Virus record (IMG/VR): IMGVR_UViG_3300022562_000520
Coordinates: 1 to 64,000 of that record
DNA from: a virus
Reading direction: 5' to 3' (one strand)
Length of the DNA: 64,000 nucleotides
Both the position numbers and the translations under genes were made by a program. This document shows, in pieces, positions 41,081 through 50,312 of this stretch (positions are counted from its first letter, which is position 1; every line of letters begins with the position of its first letter). Under the pieces are notes generated by a model, which saw only the letters and a list, made by a program, of their open reading frames with translations, was not told where the DNA came from and did not search any database.

Positions 41081-44000
41081 TTATTGACGGATATTTTCCG
41101 GTGTAAATGACTGAACAATTTCAATGTTCTGCGTAGATATATCAGGTACAAAGATTTCATTTTCACGGGATTGAACTTGAAACAAATCACCAAACTGGTT
41201 TGTAGAAAAGGTTGGAACCAACACGATTGATTTTATTTCAGGACCAAGTGCGGCATGGATTGAAGCGGACAATTCGGTAAAAAAGAATGTACTACCAAAA
41301 TCCCAATCATCAATGTCAAAATAATCACGAATAACTTCAACGATTCTAACTTTAACTTCATTATCAGTTAAGTTACTGATTTCAGGGCGTATTACTTTAA
41401 ATGTAGCTTGTAATTCTGGAATTGCACGACTTCCAAAAAGTATTTTAAATAAACCAGTTTGTAATATTACCGTATCAGATATCATACGATTTTCAAGTAG
41501 GCTGTCATAGGCCGTTCTTAAATCTAATGGCGTTGGTGCATCTGGACTAATGTCAGTTTTATTTTCGAGCCAACGTGTAACACTTTCATAGTAGCCAGAA
41601 GTAATTATAAACATATCTATAATATTAGACGCAGCTGGATCTACTAAATGAAAACGCGGGGTTGTATAAAACCATGCAAAGTTCAAAGGATATCTTCCAT
41701 GTTCACGTCTATAAAGTCTATTGCGTTCAGAATTTAATAAATCAAGATACCATGCGGAACGAACAATAGCTGTATCCGTTACTGGAACCCATTCACTTGT
41801 TGAAGAATCGCGATTAAAATATACAAACTGCTTAGTACTAATTTGTATAGTCTGTCCTGCTGTAGTTCCATTTACGGTTAAATTTGTAAGTTCGGTACCT
41901 GTAACAGGTTCTATATTAGAAACGGTTCCATAAACAGTCGGGGAACCAAAATTCAATACCGGGGAACCACCAAAAGTTGGTAATAATTGGTCATGTGATA
42001 GTGGATCATTATATTGACCTATCGGAATAGTTGTATATCCTGGTGAGCCGCCTGTATAAACTGCGCCCGTACCATCGTTTAAAACACTATACGTACCATT
42101 ATAGTTACCATATGATGGATCTGTTGCACCATTTTGTATTCTTATTTTTGAACCTATTGGAAAATCTGCGGTAACATCACCTGATACTAAGACAGTATCT
42201 GGCGCTGATGGTGAACCTGGCATTGGTGAACCAATAGGGTTATTAATAATATTAACATCAATTATATCAAAAACAGGGTATAATCCCCAAGTTCCTATTG
42301 TGGCAGACCCATTGTCATAGTCAAAAACAGTACCATCGACGCTTACCAATACACTATCTGCTTCTGTACCATTTATAAAATATTGTGATGGTTTTATGAA
42401 AGTTACAGAAGTATAATCGTCTGTAGCTGCAAAAGTATCTGTAGAATATAATAATTCTAACTGGTCAATTTGATCTGGAATACCGTCATCATTAGTATCT
42501 GTTGGTATAACAAACAATCTACTATCATCTGGAACTCCAGCATTTGGAAGATTTTGAGCTACTAATTCTTGACCTAAAACGTTGTAAATTTTATTTTCAG
42601 TTAATACTGCATCCAAATTTCCATTTAAATTGGCGCGTAATATAACAATATTATCGTCATTAGAAGTTAATGTATTAAAGTTTATTACGCTTGACGTATT
42701 AGCATTTCTAAATTTAGTGCTAACGCTTTGCGCATTCATACGTTTAACTTGCCAACGTACTGTCCATCCTGATAAATTGCTTGCTGTAAATTGCGCTTCA
42801 ATTCTTATCATAAGACTTGAAGAAAATGGCAAGCCAGTTGATGGATTTATAGTTGTATTTGGTCCAACCGTCCAGTGTGGTATTTCAACGGTTGGGCTTC
42901 CAACAGCAGTTTGTGATTTAAAGTATAAATCTACCTGTGGGTTTGCTGACGTTGCTGCACTATTGAGTGCCGTTTCTATAAATGGTCTTTCTAAATCAAT
43001 ATCAAAAGTACAAGGTATTTGCCCAAGAATATTATAAAAATCACCACTACATAATAATGGTTCTACAAGATTGGTTATTACTTCATCCGCAGTTAATGCT
43101 AAATTTGAAATAGCAACGCCACCATTATTAATATCGTCTTCTACCCAAAATAATGCTAAATCTTCACCGAAAATTTTAACATCTTCATAGTATTCTTTAG
43201 GATCGTGCCACGCTATATACTTAGAATCACCAGCAAACGTTCTATTAACTGCTTGTAATTTCAATATAGAGGGGTCTTGTAACATAAAAGAATTATAGTC
43301 ACGGCCATTAACCATTCTATCCTGTGTATAATAAACAGATGGTGCAACCCTACGAATATGTTCAATATCTTCAGAAACCGAAGCATTTTGTAAAGAATTT
43401 ATTAATGAGAATGTAAACTTAAAAGTCTGTGTAGTATTTGTTAGGTCAAGATATGTAAATGATGCCGTTTGATCTACAACAGATGATTTTTGTATAATAC
43501 TATTACTGTTCGCAGAAATTCTGTACCAAATATCAAATTCACCAGAAGGTATATCTGAGAATTCCCCGTCACCAAAAATTAATCGTACTTGGTCATTATC
43601 TAATGTTTCAATTTCATATTTTTGACGATTTTTATCTGTATTAAAAATTATATTTTGCGCATTCGCCAAATCAACTTCGGTCCATTCACCATATCTACCA
43701 ATACCGTCTTCTAAGTGTGGCAATATATCTGCATATGGATTAGTTTCTACGATAACACGTGTACTTGGATCTACATTATTGAGCCAAACATCAGTTTCAT
43801 TAATATTGCTAACTAAAATATCGTGGGTTTGGTTTGGGGTAACACCATCGAAAGATTGGGTTACTAATTGTAATGTTCCTTGTTTTGTAAAGCAGAAAAA
43901 TCCTGTGGTATCTGAACCATCACCCAAACCATCTGAACCGTACAAAATTGAAAATTTGGCGTTTCTTTCGGGACGTTTTTCTACAGGCGAAGTTGATGTC

Positions 44001-44650
44001 AATGTAACAGGTACCAACTCCATTGGGAATGCTGTACCTGATGATGTTGCAGAATAGTTAAATGTTGAAACTCCACTACCCTTTAACGGTTGATTGTTCC
44101 AAGTATATAACTCAAACAATACGTCTTCTATCTGTACACGTTCATTCGGTGAAACGGTTCCAAAATCTTGTTCTAAAACACGATTCAATACAAGTAAAAA
44201 TTGTTCTTTCCAATCTGGATTATTTAAATCGTTCCAAACTATTTTGGTGTTAGCTAAATTTCTACCTTGCGAATCATTAACTTGTTCTGTAGTTTGAATA
44301 GATGTTATTTTAACTAAACCACGCGCAGCAATATTTCTTGATACTTTATAAGATATTAATTTTGCAAGACGAAGGATGGATTCTTTACGTTCAGCAGTAC
44401 TGATAAAGTTTTCGTGGGCATTTAAATCAAGTCTGTAAGAAATGATTTCACCAACGTATGCAAATATTTCAAGGATTGCTATAAATTCACTTGATTCAAT
44501 ATAATCGTTAAAATCTTCAGGAAAGTAAAGTTTTACATAATCTAAAAGACTTTCTTTGATTGTATTATAATCGAACGCCGAAAAGTTAACACGGGTAAAT
44601 ACCTCGTGTGCGCGTGTCCAAGCCTCCGCTCTAGATATTTCTATAGCCAT
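41081..44650 (-). CDS. 6: Baseplate wedge protein, T4 gp6-like
   Basis: Wedge subunit that forms the iris of the baseplate. The start at 44650 is supported by GAGG before it and the TAATATG junction with the gp25 gene. The N-terminal 500 residues have the gp6 hallmarks: DYNTIKESLLDYVKLYFPEDFNDYIESSEFIAILEIFAYVGEIISYRLDLNAHENFISTA (about 20-80), RVAPSVYYTQDRMVNGRDYNSF (about 430) and a C-terminal Baseplate-J-like DYFDIDDWDFGSTFFFTELSASIHAALGPEIKSIVLVP. At 1189 residues it is nearly twice T4 gp6 (660). The extra length is a middle insertion (about 580-950) with a 'VSGDVTADFPIG' β-repeat and six GSP tripeptides. Confidence 0.88.
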   Translation of the reverse strand: MAIEISRAEAWTRAHEVFTRVNFSAFDYNTIKESLLDYVKLYFPEDFNDYIESSEFIAILEIFAYVGEIISYRLDLNAHENFISTAERKESILRLAKLISYKVSRNIAARGLVKITSIQTTEQVNDSQGRNLANTKIVWNDLNNPDWKEQFLLVLNRVLEQDFGTVSPNERVQIEDVLFELYTWNNQPLKGSGVSTFNYSATSSGTAFPMELVPVTLTSTSPVEKRPERNAKFSILYGSDGLGDGSDTTGFFCFTKQGTLQLVTQSFDGVTPNQTHDILVSNINETDVWLNNVDPSTRVIVETNPYADILPHLEDGIGRYGEWTEVDLANAQNIIFNTDKNRQKYEIETLDNDQVRLIFGDGEFSDIPSGEFDIWYRISANSNSIIQKSSVVDQTASFTYLDLTNTTQTFKFTFSLINSLQNASVSEDIEHIRRVAPSVYYTQDRMVNGRDYNSFMLQDPSILKLQAVNRTFAGDSKYIAWHDPKEYYEDVKIFGEDLALFWVEDDINNGGVAISNLALTADEVITNLVEPLLCSGDFYNILGQIPCTFDIDLERPFIETALNSAATSANPQVDLYFKSQTAVGSPTVEIPHWTVGPNTTINPSTGLPFSSSLMIRIEAQFTASNLSGWTVRWQVKRMNAQSVSTKFRNANTSSVINFNTLTSNDDNIVILRANLNGNLDAVLTENKIYNVLGQELVAQNLPNAGVPDDSRLFVIPTDTNDDGIPDQIDQLELLYSTDTFAATDDYTSVTFIKPSQYFINGTEADSVLVSVDGTVFDYDNGSATIGTWGLYPVFDIIDVNIINNPIGSPMPGSPSAPDTVLVSGDVTADFPIGSKIRIQNGATDPSYGNYNGTYSVLNDGTGAVYTGGSPGYTTIPIGQYNDPLSHDQLLPTFGGSPVLNFGSPTVYGTVSNIEPVTGTELTNLTVNGTTAGQTIQISTKQFVYFNRDSSTSEWVPVTDTAIVRSAWYLDLLNSERNRLYRREHGRYPLNFAWFYTTPRFHLVDPAASNIIDMFIITSGYYESVTRWLENKTDISPDAPTPLDLRTAYDSLLENRMISDTVILQTGLFKILFGSRAIPELQATFKVIRPEISNLTDNEVKVRIVEVIRDYFDIDDWDFGSTFFFTELSASIHAALGPEIKSIVLVPTFSTNQFGDLFQVQSRENEIFVPDISTQNIEIVQSFTPENIRQ

Positions 44651-44651
44651 A

Positions 44652-45029
44652 TTAATCCTCAAATTGGATGTTTAATTCAAAATCATCCACCTTATTTAAT
44701 TCTATATAAAACAATGTTGCATTAACATACAACGAGTTAGTATCAAAATCTGGTGTTACAGACATGTTTACCAGATTTATTCTTGGGTCATAGTCGAAAA
44801 TAGCCAAAAGTTCAGCATATACTTCATCCACCAAATCTTCATCTAATGGTTCAAACGCTAATTCAGGTATAATACTTCCAAATTCTGGCATCATCACACG
44901 CGTACCTTTCACTGTAAATATATGATTTAACAGATCCATTTTCACCAGTTCAACATCACGAAGTCTTAAAGACTTGTTTTTTTGAAACTCGAATGAGGAA
45001 TATCCCCTGTAAAGATTAGTGCGTGCCAT
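44652..45029 (-). CDS. 25: Baseplate wedge protein, T4 gp25-like
   Basis: Small wedge/sheath-initiator homologous to the type VI secretion TssE/gp25 family. The diagnostic core is present: IFTVKGTRVMMPEFGSIIPELAFEPLD (about 37-63), i.e. the 'GtR.m.PefGs.l..llFEp.d' signature, followed by DPRINLVNMSVTPDFDTNSLYVNATLFYI. The length of 125 residues matches T4 gp25 (132). The start at 45029 is preferred over a TTG five codons upstream. It is coupled to the gp6 gene downstream (TAATATG). Confidence 0.92.
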   Translation of the reverse strand: MARTNLYRGYSSFEFQKNKSLRLRDVELVKMDLLNHIFTVKGTRVMMPEFGSIIPELAFEPLDEDLVDEVYAELLAIFDYDPRINLVNMSVTPDFDTNSLYVNATLFYIELNKVDDFELNIQFED

Positions 45030-45054
45030 ATAATAAAATCCCAATACTATCTAA

Positions 45055-45062
45055 TATTTATT
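45055..45062 (-). promoter_or_regulatory. Late-promoter-like box for gp25/gp6
   Basis: AATAAATA on the minus strand, 26 bases before the gp25 start, one base from consensus. Confidence 0.5.
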
Positions 45063-45079
45063 TCCTGTCGGTTTAGTAA

Positions 45080-46582
45080 TTATCGGTGCCAATTAGGGTT
45101 ACGATCAATGAGTTCCCCGCGTTCTGATTTACCAACATTTGGGTCATCATATGTAAATTCTGCGGAATTGGTATGGGTATTACCAGTACTGTTGTCTGTG
45201 GCAGATACTTTAGTCATTACCCTTGCCCATGGTTCATGTTCTGGAACGCGATTAGTCCAAAAAGCTTCCTTGGTATTACTGGCACTGGCTGGTGTTGCAG
45301 CAGCAGCTGGTGGTCCATTGAGGTGAATCGCGGAACCAGTTTGCAATATCTGACCACCCGCATTTATATTCGCATCACCATCGGAAGCCAACTTTAATAC
45401 ACCACCTGTTATATTAGTTTCACTTGAGCCAGTTAAATGTATATTCGTAGCTAATATATTTAAATCACTATCACTTTTAAGTTGTAAATTTCCAGACTTG
45501 GCGTGAAGTCGTACCTCCGTTTCTGAAATAAGATGAATACCATTTTTGGCTTTTACGCGAAATGTATCACCAGCTGTAAAGTTAATATCTTTTTCTGCAT
45601 GATATGAAATGTTTCCTTTTGCATAGATATCAATATTACCTGTTTTTTCATCAAGTTCTATCCACGATTTTCCACCTGCTACACTAAGATAGATGCGTTC
45701 ATTAGTATCATCTAAAATAATTTGATGTCCTTGTGTTGTTCTAACACGAATGCGGCAACTTTTAGCTGAGTCACCCATCGATATAGAATGAAAGCCTGGA
45801 GTAGTCCACGAATAAACTTGTGGATCATATGCAAAAACTGTAGTATCGGATGTTAATCCATCTTCTAATCTTGTCTTGTGATATCCATGTGTATTCTCTA
45901 TTTCGTTACCGTCTTTTTCTGTAAATGTTTCCGCTTTATCATCTATATGTGAAGTAAAAAGAACATCATCAGTATCAATAAAAAACGAATCGATACCTGC
46001 TACACCAATATCTGCACCACGTGTTCTATATTCGTAATTTTTTCGTGGATCAATAGGTATTCCTGAACCAACACTATCTAATGATTTTTGGAAGGCCATT
46101 GTTTGACTATCATATAAAGGTTGAAGTGCTTCTTCTGTTGATGTTAATGGCCCAGAGGGTTCATCTTGTAAACCATTTTCTTTATTATACGAATATCTAC
46201 CATGAGGTAATGTGTGTGGTAAAAATTGATCATGTAAACATCCCAAATAAACGCGGAATTTAGGATCGCCTTCGATACATGCTACTAAAACATATGTGCC
46301 GACTTTGGGCACATTAAACATACCATATGCTACAGGCCCAGATGATATATTATCTTCACGGCCACGGGCTAGTGAAGTTGTTGTACCTGCTAATGGTGAT
46401 ATTGGTGTTGCCCATGGAATGGTTTTTATTGGGGTATCTTTTGTATCACCAAAATATGGACATGCGATACGAATCCTTCCCATTTGCTGCGGATCGTTCG
46501 TATCTACTACTTCACCCAATGTTAACTGTTCAAATTCACCAGTAACACCAAGGCCATTGTTTATATCATCAAATATTGACAT
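45080..46582 (-). CDS. 5: Central spike protein, T4 gp5-like, without a lysozyme domain
   Basis: The N-terminal OB domain (residues 15-120: LGEVVDTNDPQQMGRIRIACPYFGD...PKVGTYVLVACIEGDPKFRVYLGCL) is the gp5/VgrG fold that docks on the hub. The C-terminal third (about 280-430) is a run of short β-strands (KSWIELDEKTGNIDIYAKGNISYHAEKDINFTAGD..., LNILATNIHLTGSSETNITGG) forming the triple β-helix needle, ending in a Pro/Ala-rich stalk. The T4 lysozyme domain normally between these is missing: residues 125-270 show no T4-lysozyme catalytic motif. Cell-wall cleavage must come from elsewhere, perhaps the membrane-anchored transglycosylase. The PAAR protein at 23.5 kb would cap the needle. Confidence 0.9.
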   Translation of the reverse strand: MSIFDDINNGLGVTGEFEQLTLGEVVDTNDPQQMGRIRIACPYFGDTKDTPIKTIPWATPISPLAGTTTSLARGREDNISSGPVAYGMFNVPKVGTYVLVACIEGDPKFRVYLGCLHDQFLPHTLPHGRYSYNKENGLQDEPSGPLTSTEEALQPLYDSQTMAFQKSLDSVGSGIPIDPRKNYEYRTRGADIGVAGIDSFFIDTDDVLFTSHIDDKAETFTEKDGNEIENTHGYHKTRLEDGLTSDTTVFAYDPQVYSWTTPGFHSISMGDSAKSCRIRVRTTQGHQIILDDTNERIYLSVAGGKSWIELDEKTGNIDIYAKGNISYHAEKDINFTAGDTFRVKAKNGIHLISETEVRLHAKSGNLQLKSDSDLNILATNIHLTGSSETNITGGVLKLASDGDANINAGGQILQTGSAIHLNGPPAAAATPASASNTKEAFWTNRVPEHEPWARVMTKVSATDNSTGNTHTNSAEFTYDDPNVGKSERGELIDRNPNWHR

Positions 46583-46584
46583 TT

Positions 46585-48573
46585 TTAACCTTTTCTACCA
46601 TTTCGTCCATATGTTCTATTTTTAACTTCACCAACTGTTCGTTCTTCGTTTGTTTTATCATAGGTGCGTGTACCTCGATGTCCTACAGTTGTTGATGAGG
46701 TTGTTGTTGGTTCTTTTATAGCTTCTTTCGTTGGTATATTTTTGTCACGCGGTTTAGTATTGGATGTTGTTTTATCAGAAACTGGAATACTCATTAAATC
46801 TAATTCTTGTAAAAATTCACCATCTGAAAACATTTGTTTAACACCAAATATCATATAATATCCCTTATACCAAAAGTCTTCATATTCTGTGTTAAAGTCA
46901 TTAGCATCAACGGGCATCTTTATATTTACTTTGCAAAGAGTTGGCGTTTTTAACCATTCAGGATTTATTGTCTTATTTTCTTTTGCATCTTCTGTCTTAC
47001 CAGCTGCTAACTCGGAAGGAAGAATTAACAATTCGCCCAATAATTGCGGATTACCAAAAATTGTCATTTTAGCTTCTATATTTTCCAGTGCAGCATGGCG
47101 GCTTAATAACGCTTGAAAAGTTGCACTACTTACAGGATTTTTTGTATTACGAGCCATGGGTTGTTTAATTATAGAACCTAAAAACAAAGGTGTTTTTGGT
47201 CTTGTATTGTTTGCTTTATTAGCAGGAGACTGACCACTTTGATGTGTCATACCATTTATATCAGCTGTAAGTTTTGTTTTTTGGTCTGGAACTGTATCTG
47301 TAGTAGCAGCTATTTGAAAGAATGCCATACCCATTTCCATTTTAATATCGAAACTTTTAATGTCTACATTTTTACCAGTAAAAATATAATTAAAATCTAT
47401 GGATTGGCCGGGTCTTGGTTTATATTCTTCACCTTTAGAAGCTGCATCAAATGGTTGTTCAATTAATTCATATCTATTAACATAATATTGTACTACAAAT
47501 TTGTCGTGGGCAGATTTTAACCCTGATGCGATTTTGTAAATATATCTTTTACCACTATCACCTTCTGTTCCATCCTTAATAACACCTTCACACGAGGCCA
47601 TTAATTTTTTAATTATTTCTTCGACGCCCAAATCTGAACCAAAATTATATGGGGTGTCAGAACCCCTACCACCTACTCTAATAGGTTCATTTGATGCGGC
47701 TTGATATTCAGACTTATCGTAATCTGGTGCAATTATTTCATATGTAACTGGTCTATAATTATTTTGATAAAACTGTTTTGCTTGTTGGGCAGCTGAATCC
47801 TCCGAAATAGCATTTCCAGTTTTCTTAGCTTCTTCATATAGTGTGTTGGCATAATCTTCTATAGCCTGTTGTTCATATTCCTTATATGAATCATTAACAC
47901 GCAATGCCAATCTCTCAAAAGTTTTTGCTAATGTTTCACCTTGTACAACATTTATAGAAACACCATTAAAAATCTTTTGCGTGTGTGGTAGTTTACCTAG
48001 ACCATTAACAGCCCCAACAAAATTCATTTTATATTTTGCACCAGAGCTATCAAATAATGCTGTAATATCGTAGTTTATAAACAAAAGTGGACGAATATTT
48101 GATATCATTTCTGTAGAACCATCGTCATTATGTCCAACAAAAATAGTCTTTAAAACAAATATCAAACCTACAGGATCAGTTTCTAAATCATCACATATAT
48201 CAGTTAATCTATTAAGAAAACTTGCGCCGAGCGGTTCTACTATTTCTAGTTCACCTTCTAATGACATAGATGTTGATTGTGGTATATCACCCTTACCAAC
48301 ATAATTTTCCATTGCTATTATATTTTCCCACGATGCATTAATAATAAAAAACCGCGCATCTGTTGTACCATCTATAATAGTTACATACTTATTATTAGGA
48401 TTTCCACCTATTTGTCTTGGTGTATATCTTGCCTGATTAAATGGATGTTGAAAAACGGTTATCTCACTAGTGTTTGATAACTCTTCGGCTGCTTCTGTAC
48501 TATTACAGGCCATAAGAATGTGGTGATAAGCGTACGACCTGAATTTTCCAAGTATATTCTGTGGATTTGACAT
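46585..48573 (-). CDS. Baseplate hub/tail structural protein (662 aa)
   Basis: No clear family match from memory. It lies between the gp5-like spike and gp53-like wedge genes, where T4-like phages encode hub components. The protein is mixed α/β with segments such as RARFFIINASWENIIAMENYVGKGDIPQ, SLEGELEIVEPLGASFLNRL and DTPYNFGSDLGVEEIIKKLM; the C-terminal 60 residues are Thr/Arg-rich and probably disordered. It contains no GSP tripeptide, like the other hub proteins. A gp27-type hub role is possible given that it directly precedes gp5 in the transcript. Confidence 0.6.
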   Translation of the reverse strand: MSNPQNILGKFRSYAYHHILMACNSTEAAEELSNTSEITVFQHPFNQARYTPRQIGGNPNNKYVTIIDGTTDARFFIINASWENIIAMENYVGKGDIPQSTSMSLEGELEIVEPLGASFLNRLTDICDDLETDPVGLIFVLKTIFVGHNDDGSTEMISNIRPLLFINYDITALFDSSGAKYKMNFVGAVNGLGKLPHTQKIFNGVSINVVQGETLAKTFERLALRVNDSYKEYEQQAIEDYANTLYEEAKKTGNAISEDSAAQQAKQFYQNNYRPVTYEIIAPDYDKSEYQAASNEPIRVGGRGSDTPYNFGSDLGVEEIIKKLMASCEGVIKDGTEGDSGKRYIYKIASGLKSAHDKFVVQYYVNRYELIEQPFDAASKGEEYKPRPGQSIDFNYIFTGKNVDIKSFDIKMEMGMAFFQIAATTDTVPDQKTKLTADINGMTHQSGQSPANKANNTRPKTPLFLGSIIKQPMARNTKNPVSSATFQALLSRHAALENIEAKMTIFGNPQLLGELLILPSELAAGKTEDAKENKTINPEWLKTPTLCKVNIKMPVDANDFNTEYEDFWYKGYYMIFGVKQMFSDGEFLQELDLMSIPVSDKTTSNTKPRDKNIPTKEAIKEPTTTSSTTVGHRGTRTYDKTNEERTVGEVKNRTYGRNGRKG

Positions 48574-48585
48574 TATATTCTCTTA

Positions 48586-48945
48586 TTATTTTATAACTTT
48601 ACCGCCTTCCGTTTTCGTCATTATATCTAACGTTAGGCGTTGTTTTGTTGGCATAACAATTTCTGCACCTGCAACAAGTTCTGTTACCGGGTCTACAATG
48701 TTGTTATATTGTAGAACTATCCATGCATAAGTTGCTTTACCATATAGACGATATGATAATAAATCTGGTCGTCCTGCTTCATGTTCACGCACAGTTATTC
48801 TAAGATCGTTGTCTTGTTTTTCTAGTGCACGTCTTTCCCACCAACCAAGTCTTTTGGTATATCTGTCTGTTAATCCGCCTTGTACCATGCGCGAATTTCT
48901 ATTATCTACCGAATTTGTATTTCTATCATCAATACTGTAAGCCAT
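48586..48945 (-). CDS. 53: Baseplate wedge protein, T4 gp53-like
   Basis: A 119-residue protein with a LysM-like core typical of gp53: ITVREHEAGRPDLLSYRLYGKATYAWIVLQYNNIVDPVTELVAGAEIVMPTKQRL (about 50-105), i.e. 'GRPDLis..lYG.....W.il..NnI.DP.....G..i.iP'. In T4, gp53 joins neighbouring wedges around the hub. T4 gp53 is longer (196); this is a short form. It is separated from the gp48-like gene by two bases. Confidence 0.82.
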   Translation of the reverse strand: MAYSIDDRNTNSVDNRNSRMVQGGLTDRYTKRLGWWERRALEKQDNDLRITVREHEAGRPDLLSYRLYGKATYAWIVLQYNNIVDPVTELVAGAEIVMPTKQRLTLDIMTKTEGGKVIK

Positions 48946-48947
48946 AA

Positions 48948-49673
48948 TTAAAATCCTTGTAATATTCCTTTTTTGTACGCATCCAAATTAAACCCTTCAT
49001 ATGAATTGGGTGAATGAGTTTCAATTAATGCTATATCAATATTCATTATTAGTGGCATTGGTACACCATTTGATGTAGTTATATAATCCATATCATTAGG
49101 ATAAGGTATTGTGAGTTGTTGTATAACAACAGGAACGCGGTTTATATGTTGTGAAACGTTCCATATGTTTGATGTATTACCAGATTTATTTTGTTTAGTT
49201 TCCGAACCAACATTTCGTGAATAGGCGCTCAGATAAAGAACTGGTGGTGGTGCACCCAATAATTCAGTACCATAGTATCTTTCCAAGTCTTCTTCATTAT
49301 CTGATTGTGGTCTATATGGATCGTATCCGCCTTGTTCTCTGCGTGAACGGGCTTGTCGCTGGCCATCTTCTAATGTGGTACTGTTTCCAAACCGTGGCAT
49401 ACACCATGCGCGAAGTGTCCAAAGCTTTGCCAAGTTTCGGTCGGCTTCTTGAATTGTTCTAGAAATTAATTTAACGTCCGATATTTGAAAGGTGCGTGAA
49501 GCGGTATTCTTATACACCTGAATTTGACCGGGTGCGTGTAATGGGTCTAAAGAACCATAATTGACGCTTCTATTTTCCGAAACAGTTGGTGATGCATCAA
49601 AAGATACAGTTTTTCCGCCGCGAGACGCAGCCGTCAACCTTACTTTATAGGGATTTTCTTGCGATTTTGCCAT
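48948..49673 (-). CDS. 48: Baseplate tail-tube cap, T4 gp48-like
   Basis: A tube-initiator protein on which the tail tube polymerises. The C-terminal half shows the typical tube/tube-cap pattern VPVVIQQLTIPYPNDMDYI...GVPMPLIMNIDIALIETHSPNSYEGFNLDAYKKG (about 175-238). The middle has NLAKLWTLRAWCMPRFG and a TELLGAPPPVLYLSAYS segment. gp48 and gp54 are related; without alignment I prefer gp48 on the C-terminal pattern. It is the first gene of the minus-strand baseplate operon, with a late-like box at 49700-49707. Confidence 0.78.
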   Translation of the reverse strand: MAKSQENPYKVRLTAASRGGKTVSFDASPTVSENRSVNYGSLDPLHAPGQIQVYKNTASRTFQISDVKLISRTIQEADRNLAKLWTLRAWCMPRFGNSTTLEDGQRQARSRREQGGYDPYRPQSDNEEDLERYYGTELLGAPPPVLYLSAYSRNVGSETKQNKSGNTSNIWNVSQHINRVPVVIQQLTIPYPNDMDYITTSNGVPMPLIMNIDIALIETHSPNSYEGFNLDAYKKGILQGF

Positions 49674-49699
49674 ATAATTTCCTTAACCTATGTTACTGA

Positions 49700-49707
49700 T
49701 ATTTATT
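49700..49707 (-). promoter_or_regulatory. Late-promoter-like box for the baseplate operon
   Basis: AATAAATA on the minus strand, 27 bases before the gp48-like start, five bases from the divergent gp55 promoter. Confidence 0.55.
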
Positions 49708-49711
49708 ACAG

Positions 49712-49740
49712 TTGACATAGCTTAAAAAGTGATATATAAT
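49712..49740 (+). promoter_or_regulatory. Consensus sigma-70 promoter for the late sigma factor
   Basis: TTGACA (49712-49717), 17-base spacer, TATAAT (49735-49740). It drives gp55 away from the baseplate operon it will later activate. Confidence 0.92.
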
Positions 49741-49760
49741 ACTGATAATTGGAGAATAAA

Positions 49761-50282
49761 ATGGCAAAAGAAGAACAAAAAACGCCACCCAAGAAAAAAA
49801 CTAACTATTTAAGAAATAAAGACTTGCTTGTTGAAGTCATAGCCTGTAAAGAAACAGGCGTAATGTCAGACACACTAGCAAGAATGCTTCAATTACTTAC
49901 AGCAAAATATGGCCGGTCAGCGCAGTTTGGCGGTTATACTTTTAATGAAGATATGCAGGCATATGCGATGATGATGTTATGTAAAACGTGGTCTAGTTTT
50001 GACCCGATGCGCAGTGATAATCCATTCGCATACTATACGCAAAGCATTAAAAATTCATTCAAACAATTCTTAAATCGTGAAAAAGTTCAAAGGGTTGTAC
50101 GAGATGAATTATTAGTTAAACGTGGTTTAAATCCATCGTTTACATACTTGGCTGAATATGCAGATTCCGATCATCACCATGTCCATGATGAAGAAGATCA
50201 CAACCAAGTAATGCAGGACATGAAAGATATAAATGATAGTGAAGATAGTTCTTCAGATGATTTAATTTCTTTCGACAAATAA
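49761..50282 (+). CDS. 55: Late-transcription sigma factor, T4 gp55-like
   Basis: A divergent small sigma factor that directs host RNA polymerase to late promoters (TATAAATA), aided in T4 by gp33 and the gp45 clamp. The region-2-like core is visible: AYAMMMLCKTWSSFDPMRSDNPFAYYTQSIKNSFKQFLNREK (about 73-113), matching 'FDP....NPFAYFTQ...N.F...L..EK' of gp55. The N-terminal PKKKTNYLRNKDLLVEV is also typical. The tail is Asp/His/Ser-rich and acidic, as expected for clamp or coactivator contacts. GGAG six bases before the ATG at 49761 decides the start. Confidence 0.9.
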   Translation: MAKEEQKTPPKKKTNYLRNKDLLVEVIACKETGVMSDTLARMLQLLTAKYGRSAQFGGYTFNEDMQAYAMMMLCKTWSSFDPMRSDNPFAYYTQSIKNSFKQFLNREKVQRVVRDELLVKRGLNPSFTYLAEYADSDHHHVHDEEDHNQVMQDMKDINDSEDSSSDDLISFDK

Positions 50283-50312
50283 TATAACTATAAAAAATAG
50301 GAAATAATAAAA

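Noticed and set aside
11689-44650. GSP tripeptides as traces of a DNA-level repeat or transposon footprint
   Set aside because: The nucleotide forms differ widely (AGT, AGC, TCA, TCG, TCC, TCT for Ser), so no constant 8-9 base element exists; any insertion origin is old or protein-level selection dominates.
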